From Arcuatula senhousia (taxonomy: Eukaryota; Mollusca; Bivalvia; Mytilida; Mytilidae): a DNA stretch of 64,000 nt. The stretch lies in contig OZ020307.1 in assembly GCA_963971305.1 (NCBI GenBank), positions 1,935,501-1,999,500 on the forward strand. Direction: 5' to 3'. The notes below the pieces were generated by a model. It was not told the origin of the DNA, searched no databases, and worked only from the letters and a program-made list of their open reading frames with translations. Of the stretch, positions 49,108-62,508 are shown piece by piece (position 1 is the stretch's first letter; every line of letters begins with the position of its first letter). The translations under genes and the position numbers were made by a program.

Positions 49108-52056
49108 GGTCATTCTATTTGCTACTCAGCATTGCATAATGAAACATCCAGGCGCCAAATATCAAATTCCGGCGTCAGAGGATAAAAGGGAGTTGTGGCC
49201 TTGACAGTCTTTTAATGTAAATTACCTTCAAGGCAAATATCAGGGTCATGCTTGTAGGCAACACATATTTTTATGCTAATACATCCATATGCCAAATATA
49301 AAAGACTGATGTCAAAGGATCATAAAGTTGTGGCAATGCAAGCTTTAAAGAACCAAAAATGTGTATGAGCAACAAGATGGCCCTCCCGTATTCGAAATAT
49401 CACTGATCCCAACATATATTACATTTAGCTGGGATATGGACCTTAACCTTAGCTGCTAATGCATTAAATAATGGTTGCAGCGACCTTATTTCTAGCTGTA
49501 GGTGGCATGCTACCAAAGGCGCATCTAGTGATTAAATATCATAGACCCTTAACATGTGGTATCTAAGGTCAGAGGGACAAGGGTATAACTATATGCCCAA
49601 TCCACAAACGATGTCGGGTTATAAATAACACAAAAATAATGTCTCCACATATTGGGAAAAGACATAACAATATAATAGCATGGCATTTAGTCAGCAACGT
49701 TAACTAAGTAACTACGACCTTTACCATTTCACCTAGTGACCAGAGTAGTAGCCTGTGGGTCAATAAAGTGTCTATTCTTATGCAGCCAGGCTGTGACCTT
49801 GACCTTACTCAAAACTATTAGGCTTTTTTACAGGAATTTGGCCGTAAACATTTTAAGGTAATTTTTTGTTTTTGCCTGCAAAAATAATGTCTCCCCAAAA
49901 GTTTTAAGGTCTGCAGGTGTCGCGCGCATCTGGCACGCAACCACTCTAAAATTTGAAAATGTTTTTTTTTTTTTTTTGTGGTAGTCAAATTTCTCATTTG
50001 CTATCTTATATATTTTTATCGTACACTCCCTCTTACATTAAATCCTGGATCACCACCTGTTCTGTTACTTCAACAAAAATTTGAAAATCATAATTGCATA
50101 TTATGCACAACTATAAATAGTGTATTACTACATACCAAGTTTCATAAATTCTGTACAGAAGTTTCAGCATATTTTCAAAGGGTCACATCTGATCAAAATT
50201 TCCTTTCCTACATCCAAGGTCGTGCTCCATTATTACCTCCAAACGCTCCGAACACTCGGAACATTAATTGAGTAAAACGGAACATGTGTTTGGAGTATCT
50301 TCTGTCTACTCCATTTGAGGAGGTGGTGTGTTTGGAGCAGTTGTAAAACAAGATGGCGACCAATGAAACAAAGTGAGTTAAAAGAGAATATATTAGGCTA
50401 TTTGTTTATCTATTTAATAAAACATTGAAAACAACAATTGAAACTTTTTAATTATTGCCATTCACAACGCGTTAGTAAAATTTGGCATTTATTTGTCAAA
50501 TTTAAGGGTAAGCAATACTGAATTTAGGCAATTCTTCTTCTGAATCTGCTCCATGTTACTTGATTTTCTATGTTGTACAGAGTAAACAGAGCAAGCTCTG
50601 AACAGAATAATCGAGCACGGCCTTGGTGATCTAACTGTGTAGCAAGCTTCATTATAGCGAATTAAATGTTTCATTCCCCAAAGCTGAACAGGAACTCATC
50701 AAGGTACTTTGCAGTACTGGTACTTAATCGGTCTATAGAATTTTGTAATAATAGAAGCATATCTTTTTGATCAGTTTAACTCGTACCTTCATTGAAAATG
50801 AAAACTTCTCATAGGTAGATGATTTTTACCTGAAGGAAAAAACTCCTCTATCTCTGAGAGAAATTGCTTATATCTATATTTGCAACTAAATAATTTCTTT
50901 TATGAAAAACTCTTTGACATTTATTTTGCACTTTTTCTTTTGTATAAATACCATTTTTGAGCTTTTTGCCAATGTGAAATTTTCAACAGGTAAATCTTTT
51001 ACACTAGGAAAATGTTTCCTTCATACAACAAGATAATCTCCTCTCTATACATGTGAGTTTTAACTGATCAGAGAGATCAACTTCCATTGTAACACATGCA
51101 TTCAATAGGAGGATTAAGTACGGGTACTCCAAAGTACCTTGGTGAGTCCCTGTTCAGCTTGGGGTAATTAAACATTTCATTCGCTGTAAAACCATTAGAG
51201 GTTGTGCTGACAAGATTAAAATCATTAGAGGTTGTGATGACAAGTGTGGATTTCCAGAATAAACCAAAGTGGGGGGAGAGGGGGACATAATGAAGTTGCG
51301 TAAAGTCTTTTTCATCAGAACCTAAATATAGTTGGGGTTTTTTTTCATAAAGACATTGTCAAGAACCAAAAATCATGAGACATGCACAAATAAAATCCCT
51401 CTTAGTTAAACCATGGAAGTATTAAATTGCCAGGAATTACAACAGCCTCACTTCAAACGTGATGAGAGGTTACTCCTTGAAGTATCGATATATAGCATAT
51501 CCAAATTAACCGTTTATCCCCGCGATTTGGTATTTGTAATTTTTCCATCTGCGTTACCGCAAAATCGTCAAGTACCTACTAATAACGTCATGTACTGATC
51601 GAAGTTTTGCATATCTTCTCGAAATCCTTAACTATGAGTGGTTTTATTATCGAAAAATTATGACCGCATAGATAGAGTATCTATTGATTTTTGAAAAAAA
51701 TGCAAGTAGTAAAATATGAATATGTAATTGGAACAATTTGCATGTATTAACTACATGAACTAAGAAACAACAGCTTTAACTTAATTTTATATATGAGTCA
51801 GGTCCTTATAAGTATGGGATTATAATATTATAAGATTTGGGGTCTATCTTCATTGTATGCAGTTGCATCCTTTGATTTTTCAATTAAAACATATTTAAAG
51901 AAATTCGTTGCTATTGTATTCTTCATTTTACCTTTTTACATGTAAATCATTGTGTGTTGTATAAATTCTGATACATTTTGTCAAATTACTTTCCCTTTTT
52001 TTTCTCAAGTGTCTTTTTCTTAGTATTATTTAATAGCTTATTGATTAACCTTCCTG
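49108..52056. other. Intergenic DNA, repeat remains, no gene supported
   Basis: Short frames (49978-50271 and 51413-51598) show no recognisable protein and no clear exon borders. Element remains include a 'tttttgcctgcaaaaataatgtctcccc' fragment at 49869-49899 and an 'ataccaagtttcataaattctgtacagaagtttcag' core at about 50132-50166. Confidence 0.4.
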
Positions 52057-52739
52057 GTGAAGGCACAGGGACTTGCTCCCCTCTATCAATATTTTGTTAG
52101 AGTTAATGTGCGGTAGGAAAAAAACACAAGGGAGATACTACTTTCACCACCCCTCTTTTCTTTAATTCGATTTTCTTTTAATATATAATTGATCTCGTAC
52201 CTTTTCTTATATAATTCGTTTCACAGATGATTTTCCTTTCCAAAACACCCAAATATATCTTCATTCATTGCGTTTCAGCCTCAAAATCGGGCTTTGTTTG
52301 GACAATTTTGTAAAATTTGGCAATCGCTTGGACATGAAAAGCATTACGTCAAGGAAAAGTCTCGAAACTTGAAAGAAATCCGAATGAATTTTAATGACGT
52401 TTTTACTTTCGTTTTACGTTACATTTATTGGTAAAGTCCCGAGAATGTACTTTCATTTTCATGTCCAAGCGATTGCCAAATTTTACAATATTGCCCGAAC
52501 AAATCCAGATTTTGAGGCCGAAATGCAATGAATGAAAATATATTTGGGTGTTTTGGAAAGGAAAATCATCTGTGAAACGAATTATATAAGAAAAGGTACG
52601 AGATCAATGATATATTAAAAGAAAATCGAATTAAAGAAAAGGGGGGTGGTGAAAGTAGTATCTCCCTCGTGTTTTTTTCCTACCGCACATTGACTCTAAC
52701 AAAATATTGATAGAGGGGAGCAAGTCCCTGTGGTGAAGG
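52057..52739. mobile_element. Fold-back element with ~275-bp inverted arms
   Basis: The left arm, from CACAGGGACTTGCTCCCCTC (52064), pairs almost base for base with the right arm ending GAGGGGAGCAAGTCCCTGTG (52732), around a ~120-bp centre (about 52341-52460). GTGAAGG is duplicated at 52057-52063 and 52733-52739. The terminal CACAGGGACTTG differs by one base from the end of the hAT-like element at 40409. RNA from it would form a long near-perfect hairpin. Confidence 0.88.
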
Positions 52740-53793
52740 TATAACCATGGAAGAATTAATACTTCCATGGAATGACAGAATTAGGAAGAAAAACGGGCAT
52801 CTTTTCACAAAACTACAACAATTCATTTCTTTAACAATTCAGTTTATGATTTCTTTTTTTTTTTATAAATAATATGAATTTTGTAAAATCATAACATTGT
52901 GGGGTCTAGTTTTTTTTGTGTTATATTCAATGTAATAACTACAAAATTAAATTACAAAAATTTCTGTATGTCACGATAAATTTCTTTCACTTTTTCTTAG
53001 TATCCTACACGGTAACGACACATGCCACAAAGATCAATCTTTACTTTTGAGGACCATAATATTTTCATAATCAGAAAAGATCAGATGTAAAAGTAATCAC
53101 AGTTTTAAAAAATTGCGCTTTCTTCAATTAATCTATAATTGAGCAGATTCTTTATCTTCATTGTGCCATAACTTAATTTGCTCAATGTTGACCGATTTTC
53201 ATCATTTTTTCAATCTTTACTTTCGAATAAGTAGTAGAAGCCCTTGCATCCAGGTAATTGCGCGGCAAGGGAACCACAGGCGGTCCCGTATCCTTATTAA
53301 TAGTGTAACTGATAAAGCCCACTGATAGTAAACCCACGTGATGCGTTTTCTTCAAAATTGGTAGCGGAAACGCAGACAGTCCTCAACCGTGTTATCGCCT
53401 ACTTGATAAACTGAGTCGGTACCTTTATCCATCTACAGTTAAATAGTGGGAAATTGTTTTAATTCCTGTCAATTTAATACTTTCATGGTTAAACTGATAG
53501 AATGAAACAGGCAACTTGGCTTTTGACTAAATCAACACTATGTTTCTTACATGGAATGCTTTGGTCTTTTTGAAAATTAAACTTAATGAATGGCAGTCTC
53601 TTTATGTACAATGTCAAATTTATTACTAGTATATCCATTTTTAAAATTGGAGGATTGTACATACAATTCTGATAAATTTTACCTGTATTAGCTAGATACC
53701 AAGTTTCATAAATTCTTAATTCAAAGGGCTATTACCACCCATTAAAATCTGAGGTTATGTTCAAAGCCACATACCAAGACTTAATTACAATTA

Positions 53794-54050
53794 AAGTTTG
53801 TTTTTGCCTACAAAAACGATGTCTGCCCCTGTTTCCCCGAAAATATCTAAGTTCAAAGGACCAGAACTCCCACAAAAATTGAGGATCAAAATTTTCTAGT
53901 AACATGCATAACTACCTATATACCAAGTTTCATTGAATTTGGTTCAGTAATTTCAGAGGAGTTGCGCTGACAAACTTTGTAACGGACTGACAGACGGACA
54001 CAAAAACAATATGTCTCCCCACAAAAGTTGTGGAGGGAGACATAATTTCT
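53794..54050. repeat. Single-core element with ATGTCTCCC...GGGAGACAT ends
   Basis: It starts 'gtttttgcctacaaaaacgatgtctgcccc' and ends 'gtggagggagacataat'. It contains one copy of the shared core (53921-53970, minus orientation) and 'acggactgacagacggacac'. The same family is at 60163-60883. Confidence 0.7.
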
Positions 54051-56297
54051 GTATTTTCAGAGGAGTTGCACAGACAAGAAAATGAGTGAAGAATTTCTAT
54101 TTCTTTTTAGAAATGCACATATGGTGTATCTACTCTATACCAAGTTTTGTAATATTCTACAATTGTTACAGAGGATTTGTATTGACAAGATGATTATCAA
54201 GTACAGAAAATTTCTCAGTTTGAAGGACAACTCCCAGAAAATCAAAATTCTCTGGTATATGAACAACTACAATACCCGGATCGCGGAGCCGCCATTTTAC
54301 CTCGATTTTACTGGAAAACTTGTACCTACTCTGTGATAAATAAAACAGGAAAACCTGATCTTTTCTCTCCAATCCCTTGGAAATGTTTGTTTTTATATTT
54401 CTTTAATCATTACAAATTGATGAACAAAATTTTTTATTCAATTTTCTTTCAAATTTTCCCAAAATAAATCGGTAAACATGTTGCTTCCATTGCTCCCAAT
54501 GTTCTGACGTCAGATCTTACCTCAGTTGACCTTTGACATTCTAATATCCGGAATGTTCCGGAATGGATTAACTCGCGATTGGTCTATTGGTGTACTTCCT
54601 ACATACCAAGTTTCTTAGAATTCTGTTCTATGGAGATGCACTGACAGACAGGAAAATAACTCTTCTCTCCAAAATGGAGATGCAAACAGGAATATGTCCA
54701 AAAGCTATACACAACCATTTTGTAACATACAAGGTTGCCACTATTTTGTTGTTGCAAAATTTAAGGGTTTTTCCAGGATTTTTCAAGGATATTTAAGTCA
54801 TTTTCAAGGATTAATTTAGTCGACAAAATTTCAGTCCCCTGATGAAATTTTCTGTGAAACACCTTTGATTGTGAAACTATAAAATTCAAGAGTTTTTCAA
54901 GGATATTTTTCATTTTTTTCAAATTTCAAGGTCTTTTCCAGGACCTTGAACTGACAAATGAAATTCAAGGACTTTTCCAGGTTTCAAGGACGGGTGGCAA
55001 CCCTGAACATAAGCAATCACTGAACCACCAAGGTGGTATCAGGGGGTATGATTTCTTTTAAGGTAACATGAATAACACTGAATTCTTCATTGATAAATAA
55101 TCTGCAAATTTGATGAGACTGGTAGAATTTCAAAATTATGATGATTTTTGAATGCTCATATTCTGTCATATTCATATATGTATAAAGTTTCATGACATAC
55201 TTTGTTGAATATCTTCCTACTTAAAATGGATTGGTGAACCCAATTTCAGATGATTGCCACATGTTAAACTTTTCCTCGTCACCATAGAGGCTTCACTAAA
55301 TAAAACAAAGACTCAAATATTACAAATTGTTCCCTTTATTCTGGGATTGTATATTTTTTTCTTTTTTTTTTTAAATTACAATATTTACACTATGTGTTTC
55401 CATCTCTTGCTTTCATGGACAAGAGCAACTGATAAAATAAAGCAAAAGTTAAAAATCACATAGAAATCTTGTACAACAACATTATGTAAAATGAGTTCAT
55501 ATCTGTAATGGGATGAAATTCCATCTGATGATGATGAGCATGATAGGATGAATTTACCATTCTGAAAAGATAAAGAAATATTCAAATGCAAACTCCCGTA
55601 ATTATTTAGTTTCTGTTTTCCTTTTTAAAACAAACTAATTTAAACAAACAATGTTTTCTTTTCAGATATTTTAATGTGTCATGTTCTTTTTTATGCAAAC
55701 TCATTTTTTATCCGAATATGTCTGCATTATTTTAGAACTGTAATGTAGTGATATCAGGTTCTCTTTTGAAATTTCTTGATACATGCAAGAATGAATCTGC
55801 AAATGGCTGTCTTTTTCACATTGGAAATTAAGAAATGTGATTTTTTTATGAATATTGAGTCACTGTTTTTTCATATCATTTAACCAATAAACATGTAATT
55901 GTAAGATACTGTGCAAGTTAAATACCTATAGGCACAAAGAATAAAATACTACGATTTCTAAAGCTAAAAAAAAATTAAAATTAAATATTTTAGTTCTCAA
56001 CCCATAGATATTCACCTGCACAGCATAACTGAATAATACATAATCACCGAAGAAGAGCTTTACAGAATCATGTTAGTTAATTTTGCATAAAATTTGACAA
56101 GTAATCATAAAAAATCAACAGTACATTTAAAATCTCAATTAATCGTCTAACAAAGCTACTAGAGTCAACTGAATTTTCAAATTAAAAAAAAAATATATAA
56201 AGAATTTGAAAATTTGATGATATATAAATATGCACACTTTGTTAGAAGAATGAGAAATGAAAATACTTTACATTAAAAATGAGAACTATAAATTTCT
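54051..56297. other. Intergenic flank and likely 3'UTR of the hnRNP gene
   Basis: No gene was found. Further core-motif remains lie at 54138-54175 and 54598-54640. A cluster of 'caaggatttttcaagg' / 'ttttccagg' motifs lies at 54760-54990. A minus-strand AATAAA at 55340-55335 could end the hnRNP transcript, giving a ~0.96 kb 3'UTR; this is tentative. Confidence 0.4.
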
Positions 56298-59200
56298 TCA
56301 TCGGTTGTATGGATGATAACCTCCGCCACCGCCACTGTTGCCTCCTCGGCCTCCTTTCTGTGTTTTGCCATAATTACTAGTCTGTTGGCCTACAAAAACA
56401 TACCATACCATCAGTACATCATAGGCCAGGTTCTATTCTTTACAAAGATAGCATGGATAAAACTTGTTTCCATATTGACCAGTGACATATTTTTATCACA
56501 TCCAGTTCTTGATTTTCTCTGTTTAGCTAGATAATCAATTTATATGGTAAGAACATCTAGTTTTTGCCAAGTACAATATCTTTATATATGTAATGAACCC
56601 AGGTTGTTGGATCTCATTTAAACTTAATTGCAGTGGTAGGTTAATAGAACTAAATGACATGCAAACAGATAGACATGTGATAAAATAGGGGCTGTTCCAT
56701 TACACCATCCCAGGGTTTTCAAGATACAATATTAGTTTTATATGATAAACTTAATTGTCTTTCACATTCAATCCTCAAGATACTGTTACAAAGAAAGAAA
56801 ATATCTTCAAATCCAATTACAAGTACCTCTATTCTGAACACAGGTTGTAATAAAAAATCTGTCAAAATCAAAAATGGCCAGATTTTGTAAAACAAAGGTT
56901 GAGCAACAAACTCAAAGCTAAAATGGATTTCAGAGTACCAAATATCAAGGAGCTGTATTTTGTAGCTCCTGGGAAAACTGTTGAAAATTTTACCTGACCT
57001 GTCCACCCGACATTCAATATTTATAGATTATAATCCAGATTTTTCACTCTGTGAGACCAGGCAAACAATTTATCATTGAACTGTTTCCGGTTATAATTCC
57101 TATTGGGAGATGCCAGTGAATTAACATGGCTTTATAAATGATACAATATGAATCTGATGTATCCATGTAGACCTACCTTGATCATATCCCCAGTTTCCAT
57201 TACCGTAGTCGTAGCCTACAAAAAGAGGAGGAGACTTCTTTAAAGACCAAGTTGCTTTTCAATAATTACTTTGATTTTTTTTTCTTCCACCAAACAAGTC
57301 AAAGTGCTAATATGTGGATGCCAAAATTGGACGGTCAATTAATACAAGAAAACACTATTATTCTTTTTTATATATTTCTTAAACTCAAGGTTTCTAAAAT
57401 TTCAGTCCAATAAACATACATTCTAATTGTGAAATGCTTTGCATGGATGCAACTTTCTAAAACACTTTTAGGTCAAACTTGTATTAAAGATCTTGCCCAA
57501 TTTTGCTCCAATATTTTTTTCTTTAATTTTCCCTTCACCACTTCATTACTGCTAGAAAATTCAGCTTTAATAATGACTTTTAAAGTAAAATGGAATTAGT
57601 AACAAAATTAATACAAGAGATTAACTTAGCCATAATAAACAGTCCTATATAATCTTAACTGTATTAAATAAATTATACAAATAACTGTTCAACAAGAAAA
57701 ATCATTATGTATATTTTTAGACATGTTTATTATAGCTGTAATGATAAGGTAACAATGATTCATTGTTTGCCATTGCACATTATTTTTTAACTGGACTTCT
57801 TTCGGTCATCACCAACAAACTGGAAAATTTTCTTCCATCTCGAATGGTGATGGCAAACAAAGAATCCTGTGTTATGAGTGGAATCAACATGAACACTGAA
57901 TGAAAGGCAAACATTTTTAATTTACCTCCGTAACCTCCATAGCCGCCATATCCATAACCATATCCTCCTTGGCCGTAACCTCCCCATCCGTCGTAACCTC
58001 CGTAACCATAGTTACTGTCATAACCACCGTACCCTCCATAGCCTCCGTAACCGCCATAACCTCCTTGGTTACCATAATAACCTCCCTGGTTGTAACCTTC
58101 AAGTATAATGCCATATCGTTATACATTTGATTGATTTAAAGGTGTAAGAAAGAAAGTGAGTGTTGAATTAATGCAGTATCAGGCAACTTATTGAATTTTA
58201 ATTTTTTTTTTTAACAAAAGCTAGAGGGAAGGTAATACTATTTTTTAGGATCAATTAACATCAAATTCTGAAATTAAATAACTGAGATTGAAGATTTATA
58301 AACATAATGCATACAGTACTTATTGATCTAGAATTGTAAATTTGTGAATAATAAGATACATGTTCAACTATCAATGCCAATACTTTAACAGTTTATCATT
58401 TAAAACATTAAGATTTGTACCTCCTCTGCCACCTCTTGCCATATCATAACCACCTCTTCCTCTCTTGTTTTGATTGGTTGGTGTTGCCTTCTTCACATCA
58501 AACTACAAATCAAAATTAAACATATTACTAAATCGGTAAATTAATAAACTAATATAAATCTGTATAAACAAGTTACAAGATTTACCATTTACAAGGATCT
58601 TTACTGTCAGAGAACATTCCATAGGAGCATTTACACTTTACAACACCTGTTGAAAAAAGGAGGAAAAACCAAGAACTTGATTAAAGCATTAACAATAAAA
58701 ATATAAATAAGACTGAAAGACAGCATAATTAATTATGTTATATTACACTTTCTTTGTAGAGCATGATCAGTTTCTATGTTTTGATACCTGCCCTCAACTG
58801 TTAACGGCTCCTTAGCATCCACTCATACCCTGCATCCTGCTGGAAGTGGAAAAGGAGGGTCAGACATGTCATATACATTTTTTATAACTTTTCCAGCACT
58901 TTAGCCTTCTACCACCTTTTACTATTATCTTTACGTTTCATTATATACTTTGACCTTATATCGCCAACTGAATAATCTTTACCAAAAGATTTCAATATAA
59001 ACATTTGTTGACGATAAGAATAAATCTTTATTTTTAACCTGAAAATCAATACTTGTGATATAAAATATTTAACATTAGCAAAAATCGAAGTTACTTTTGC
59101 CAAGTAAAATTCTAATACAAAGAAATATGAATACAACATGATCAGTAAATACAAAGATGATGCCATCAGGGTCAACCATTAAGAACCCACTTAATAAATA

Positions 59201-61846
59201 AATGTTAAACCTATATAAAAGGTGCCTAAAATTTATCACATTTATTAATTTTATTCTCTTTTTTAAACCTACAAATGGCAACAGAGATTGCCCAATTTAT
59301 TAGAACAGTTGGAAAAAAAAACAATGAGCAGAGATGATGGCAAAAATATAGGTAGGGAAGGAACTAATTTAAATCTGTCAGATCAAAACTGTCCAACTTC
59401 CATTTTTGGTGGACCAAAACAATTGTCCAAACTTTTTAAATTCCACACACAATCTGCTCAACTAACGTGTAACCTTATTTTGCCAACTGTAAACATGCCC
59501 CTACTTTTCTGTAATCAGAAAGAACTAAAATGTTTTGGACGAATAGACAGTCATCATCAATGTATTTACTGATATAAGAAATCCAGCATGAAATCCATCT
59601 TACCTCCTGATTTCCCATTTTGTGTGTACTTTCTGCTAAAACTTTCTTCACAGCATCTTCAGAATCAAATTCAACAAATACAAATCCTCTTCTTTGTTCT
59701 TTAGCCTTGTCAAATGGAAGTTCTACTTTCTCTACCTGTTAATAAAAATCCAGTTTATCTACATTCCTATAATACATGTCTTCCTACATTATTTCTTCAC
59801 AGCAACTTAGCTTGACAGATTATTTTCGATGGGTGATAAAGTTTCTTACTAAACTGTAAACATTATTTGACCATTTTCTTCAAATATTTTTATCAAATGG
59901 TTACATGTATATGACATGGTGTTTTATAGTAATTTGTACCATTTTTTAAAAAAATTGTGTTACAACTGTACCTTTCCAAATTGGGAGAAGTATTCTTTAA
60001 GGTCATTTTCTTCTGTTGATGGATCACATTTTCCTACAAAAATCTTTTTGATGACTTCCCTTCTGGGGTTGGCCTTTTTAGGATCTATGGTGCGCCCATT
60101 CAATTTGTGTTCTTTCTCTTCTAAGACCTGAGAAAAATTAAAACATATATATATATAATTAAAGTTTGTTTTTGCCTACAAAAACGATGTCTCCCCCTGT
60201 TTCCCCAAAAAGTTCTAAGTTCAAAAGGCCCTTACTTCCACAAAAATTTGATGATCAAATTTTCCTGGTAATATTCACAACTACCTTCCTATATACCAAG
60301 TTTCTTTAAATTTGGTTCAGTTGTTTTAGAGGAGTTGCGCTGACAAGATGATAAATGAGGATTTTCAGCGAATTTCTAAGTTCAAATGGTCATTACTCCC
60401 ACATTAATTTGAGGATTAAATTTCTTGGTAATATGCACAACTTCATATGATGTCCTTCCTACATACCAAGTTTCATTGAATTTAGTTCAGTAGTTTCAGA
60501 GGAGTTGCGCTGACATGATGATAAATGAGGATTTTCAGCAAATTTCTAAGTTCAAAGGGCCATAACTCCCACAAAAATTTGAGGATCAAAATTTCCTGGT
60601 AATATGCACAACTACATATGACAGGATAAGAAATTCACTGAAAAAGTAACCAGTCCTGAATTTAAGTTCTACCTGTTTTTACTATTATATATATAATATA
60701 GCTAGTCAAATTTTCATTAAATTTAGCCAGCCCTGCCAAAAATTTACCAGTCTCGGGCTGGCGGTCAGGCTATTATTTCCAACTCTGCAAATGATGTCCT
60801 TCCTATATACCAAGTTTCGTTGAATTTGGTTCAGTAGTTTCAGAGGAGTTGCGCTGACAAACTTTGTGGGGGGAGACATAATTACAGCACTCCCTTGCAT
60901 GACTGCCAAGAATACGGTTACTAGCACCCTGAACCATCAGGACCCAATTATTATAAATGGAAATGGACTAAGTGGAATATCCAATTTATCTTGTAACTTA
61001 GCAATTTACTAAATATCTGTCAGTCAAAAATAGGTCAGTTACAAACATGAAATAAATTCTTTGATATAAGACTACAATTTGATGCTGAATACAAAATGCC
61101 CAGAGGCTTAATAGCAAAATGTTGCAAAAACATTACCATTCAACGAAAGTTAACCTAACAATGTGATACAACTTACCTTGTCTACAATAGCTGAATTTTT
61201 AAACACTACAAAACCAAACCCTCTCGACTTTGATGTTTGATATTCTGTTTTCAAGGTACAATTCACTACTTCTCCAAACTTAGCAAAGTAGTCTTTCAGA
61301 TCCTCTGCAAAAAAAAAAAAAAAACAATGGTTAATATTATATAAAAAATTGCAACAATAATGTGCATCGAACAGAAGCTTATTTCTAAATTTTTAGCTGA
61401 GCTATTGAAATATCAAAAATATTTAGTTGAATATAGAGAGAATGGTTAAAAATGAAGTCAAGGCTACCAGATTGAAATTACAAATTTTAAGCCCTGCACA
61501 GCGTATCTTAATTTCTAAATTATCACTGCATACTTCAATCTGATCTTGCATGGGTTCTACAAATATTAATGCAATCAAATATTACTTCATGCACAACAGA
61601 ATGTGGTGCTTTGTGATGATGGACAGATCCTAAGGAAGTTAAATGTAACATGTAGAAAGTAAGTTGTTAAGGAAAATATGACCCAATGTGTGTCATGGAT
61701 GGGCAGCCATGCATCAACTGTTTAATATTTATAATTTATGAAAAAAATCCCTTTTTCTCACTCACTATGGAATTCTTTTTAGATAAATCAATGCAGATTA
61801 CTTACTTTGAGTTGTTTCCCAGCTTAGGTTTCCAACAAACAATTTC
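56298..61846 (-). CDS. HNRNPAB: hnRNP A/B-D type RNA-binding protein, partial (N terminus outside the recognised exons)
   Basis: Members bind AU-rich and pre-mRNA sequences through two RRMs. Minus-strand exons: 61846-61806 ([16 protein letters not shown]2 of RRM1), 61304-61177 ([23 protein letters not shown]1 SRGFGFVVF), 60127-59972 ([24 protein letters not shown] of RRM2), 59735-59604 (RNP1 RRGFVFVEF), 58502-58421 ([20 protein letters not shown]), 58096-57926 (57 codons of Gly/Tyr repeats), 57215-57177 ([12 protein letters not shown]) and 56389-56298 ([16 protein letters not shown] to YHPYNR, stop TGA). Borders are GT-AG and phases join to 841 nt, ~279 residues. The order RRM-RRM-Gly/Tyr and the ATPTNQ and SNYGK tail fit hnRNP A/B, D or DL; which paralogue is not settled. 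The first exon lies upstream and was not recognised. Confidence 0.88.
60163..60883. repeat. Tandem-core element (3 units of ~165 bp) in an hnRNP intron, itself interrupted
   Basis: It runs from 'gtttttgcctacaaaaacgatgtctcccc' to 'gtggggggagacataatta'. Units start 'tctaagttcaaa.ggcc' near 60214, 60376 and 60545. Shared core copies are at about 60293-60345, 60470-60520 and 60807-60860. The third unit is split by ~170 bp of foreign sequence at about 60619-60791, ending in 'agtctcgggctggcggtcaggc'. Confidence 0.75.
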
Positions 61847-62508
61847 CTGAAATATAGATTAAGATGAAATTCAAAATAATTTTTTTAAGATGTGGATAAT
61901 GTTGAAAGTACCTGTTGTAAATGAAAATTTATTCGGGAGGGGGGGTTTCCAGGTTACTAAATACAGTTATAATTCTATGATTCTGACATTTCAATTCAAT
62001 ATGACAAGTCCAAAGACCTATTGAAAAAGTCCCAAGGGTCATGCAAAGATGAAAAACAGAAATTTTTTTTTTGGACATGTTTCACTCAAAATATCAAGAA
62101 GTTGATGGAATTGAAACTTCTTCCACAATTCAAGGATTTGAAAAAGACAGGCTGATCATTCATGAAGGTTGGAGCTCAGTATAATTATCAAACTGAACCC
62201 AAAAATCTATCATGAGAAAGATCAATGCTGGTTTTCCAAGATCAGTTATAAGTGTATGCGACACAACCGACATGTACATATATTTTTATAAATATTAACC
62301 ATCAAATTATAATCCACAATGGAGATTACTTATATACATGAAACCGGATCTATGTGATAATTAAAAAGCTTTACCAAGCACAGCATGATGGTTGACCATG
62401 TTGAACCCTGTACATCTCTGGACTCATACAGCCCAATATGGATTCACTGAGTCGGACAAATTATCTTTCAACATGAATTTTTTTTTCAAAAGCAAACCCA
62501 AATTACAA

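Noticed and set aside
53221..53420. GC-richer patch that could be an RNA gene or promoter ('gcggcaagggaaccacaggcggtcccg')
   Set aside because: No tRNA boxes, no snRNA motif and no adjoining exon could be shown; left as unassigned.
57917..58126. 69-codon minus-strand frame of Met/Val/Thr repeats
   Set aside because: It is the wrong frame of the hnRNP Gly/Tyr-rich exon; the true frame reads [12 protein letters not shown] repeats and joins both neighbours in phase.
58570..58650. Possible extra hnRNP exon between 58502 and 59604 (minus strand, after an 'acag')
   Set aside because: The frame that would continue the protein meets TAA at once, and neighbours already join in phase without it.
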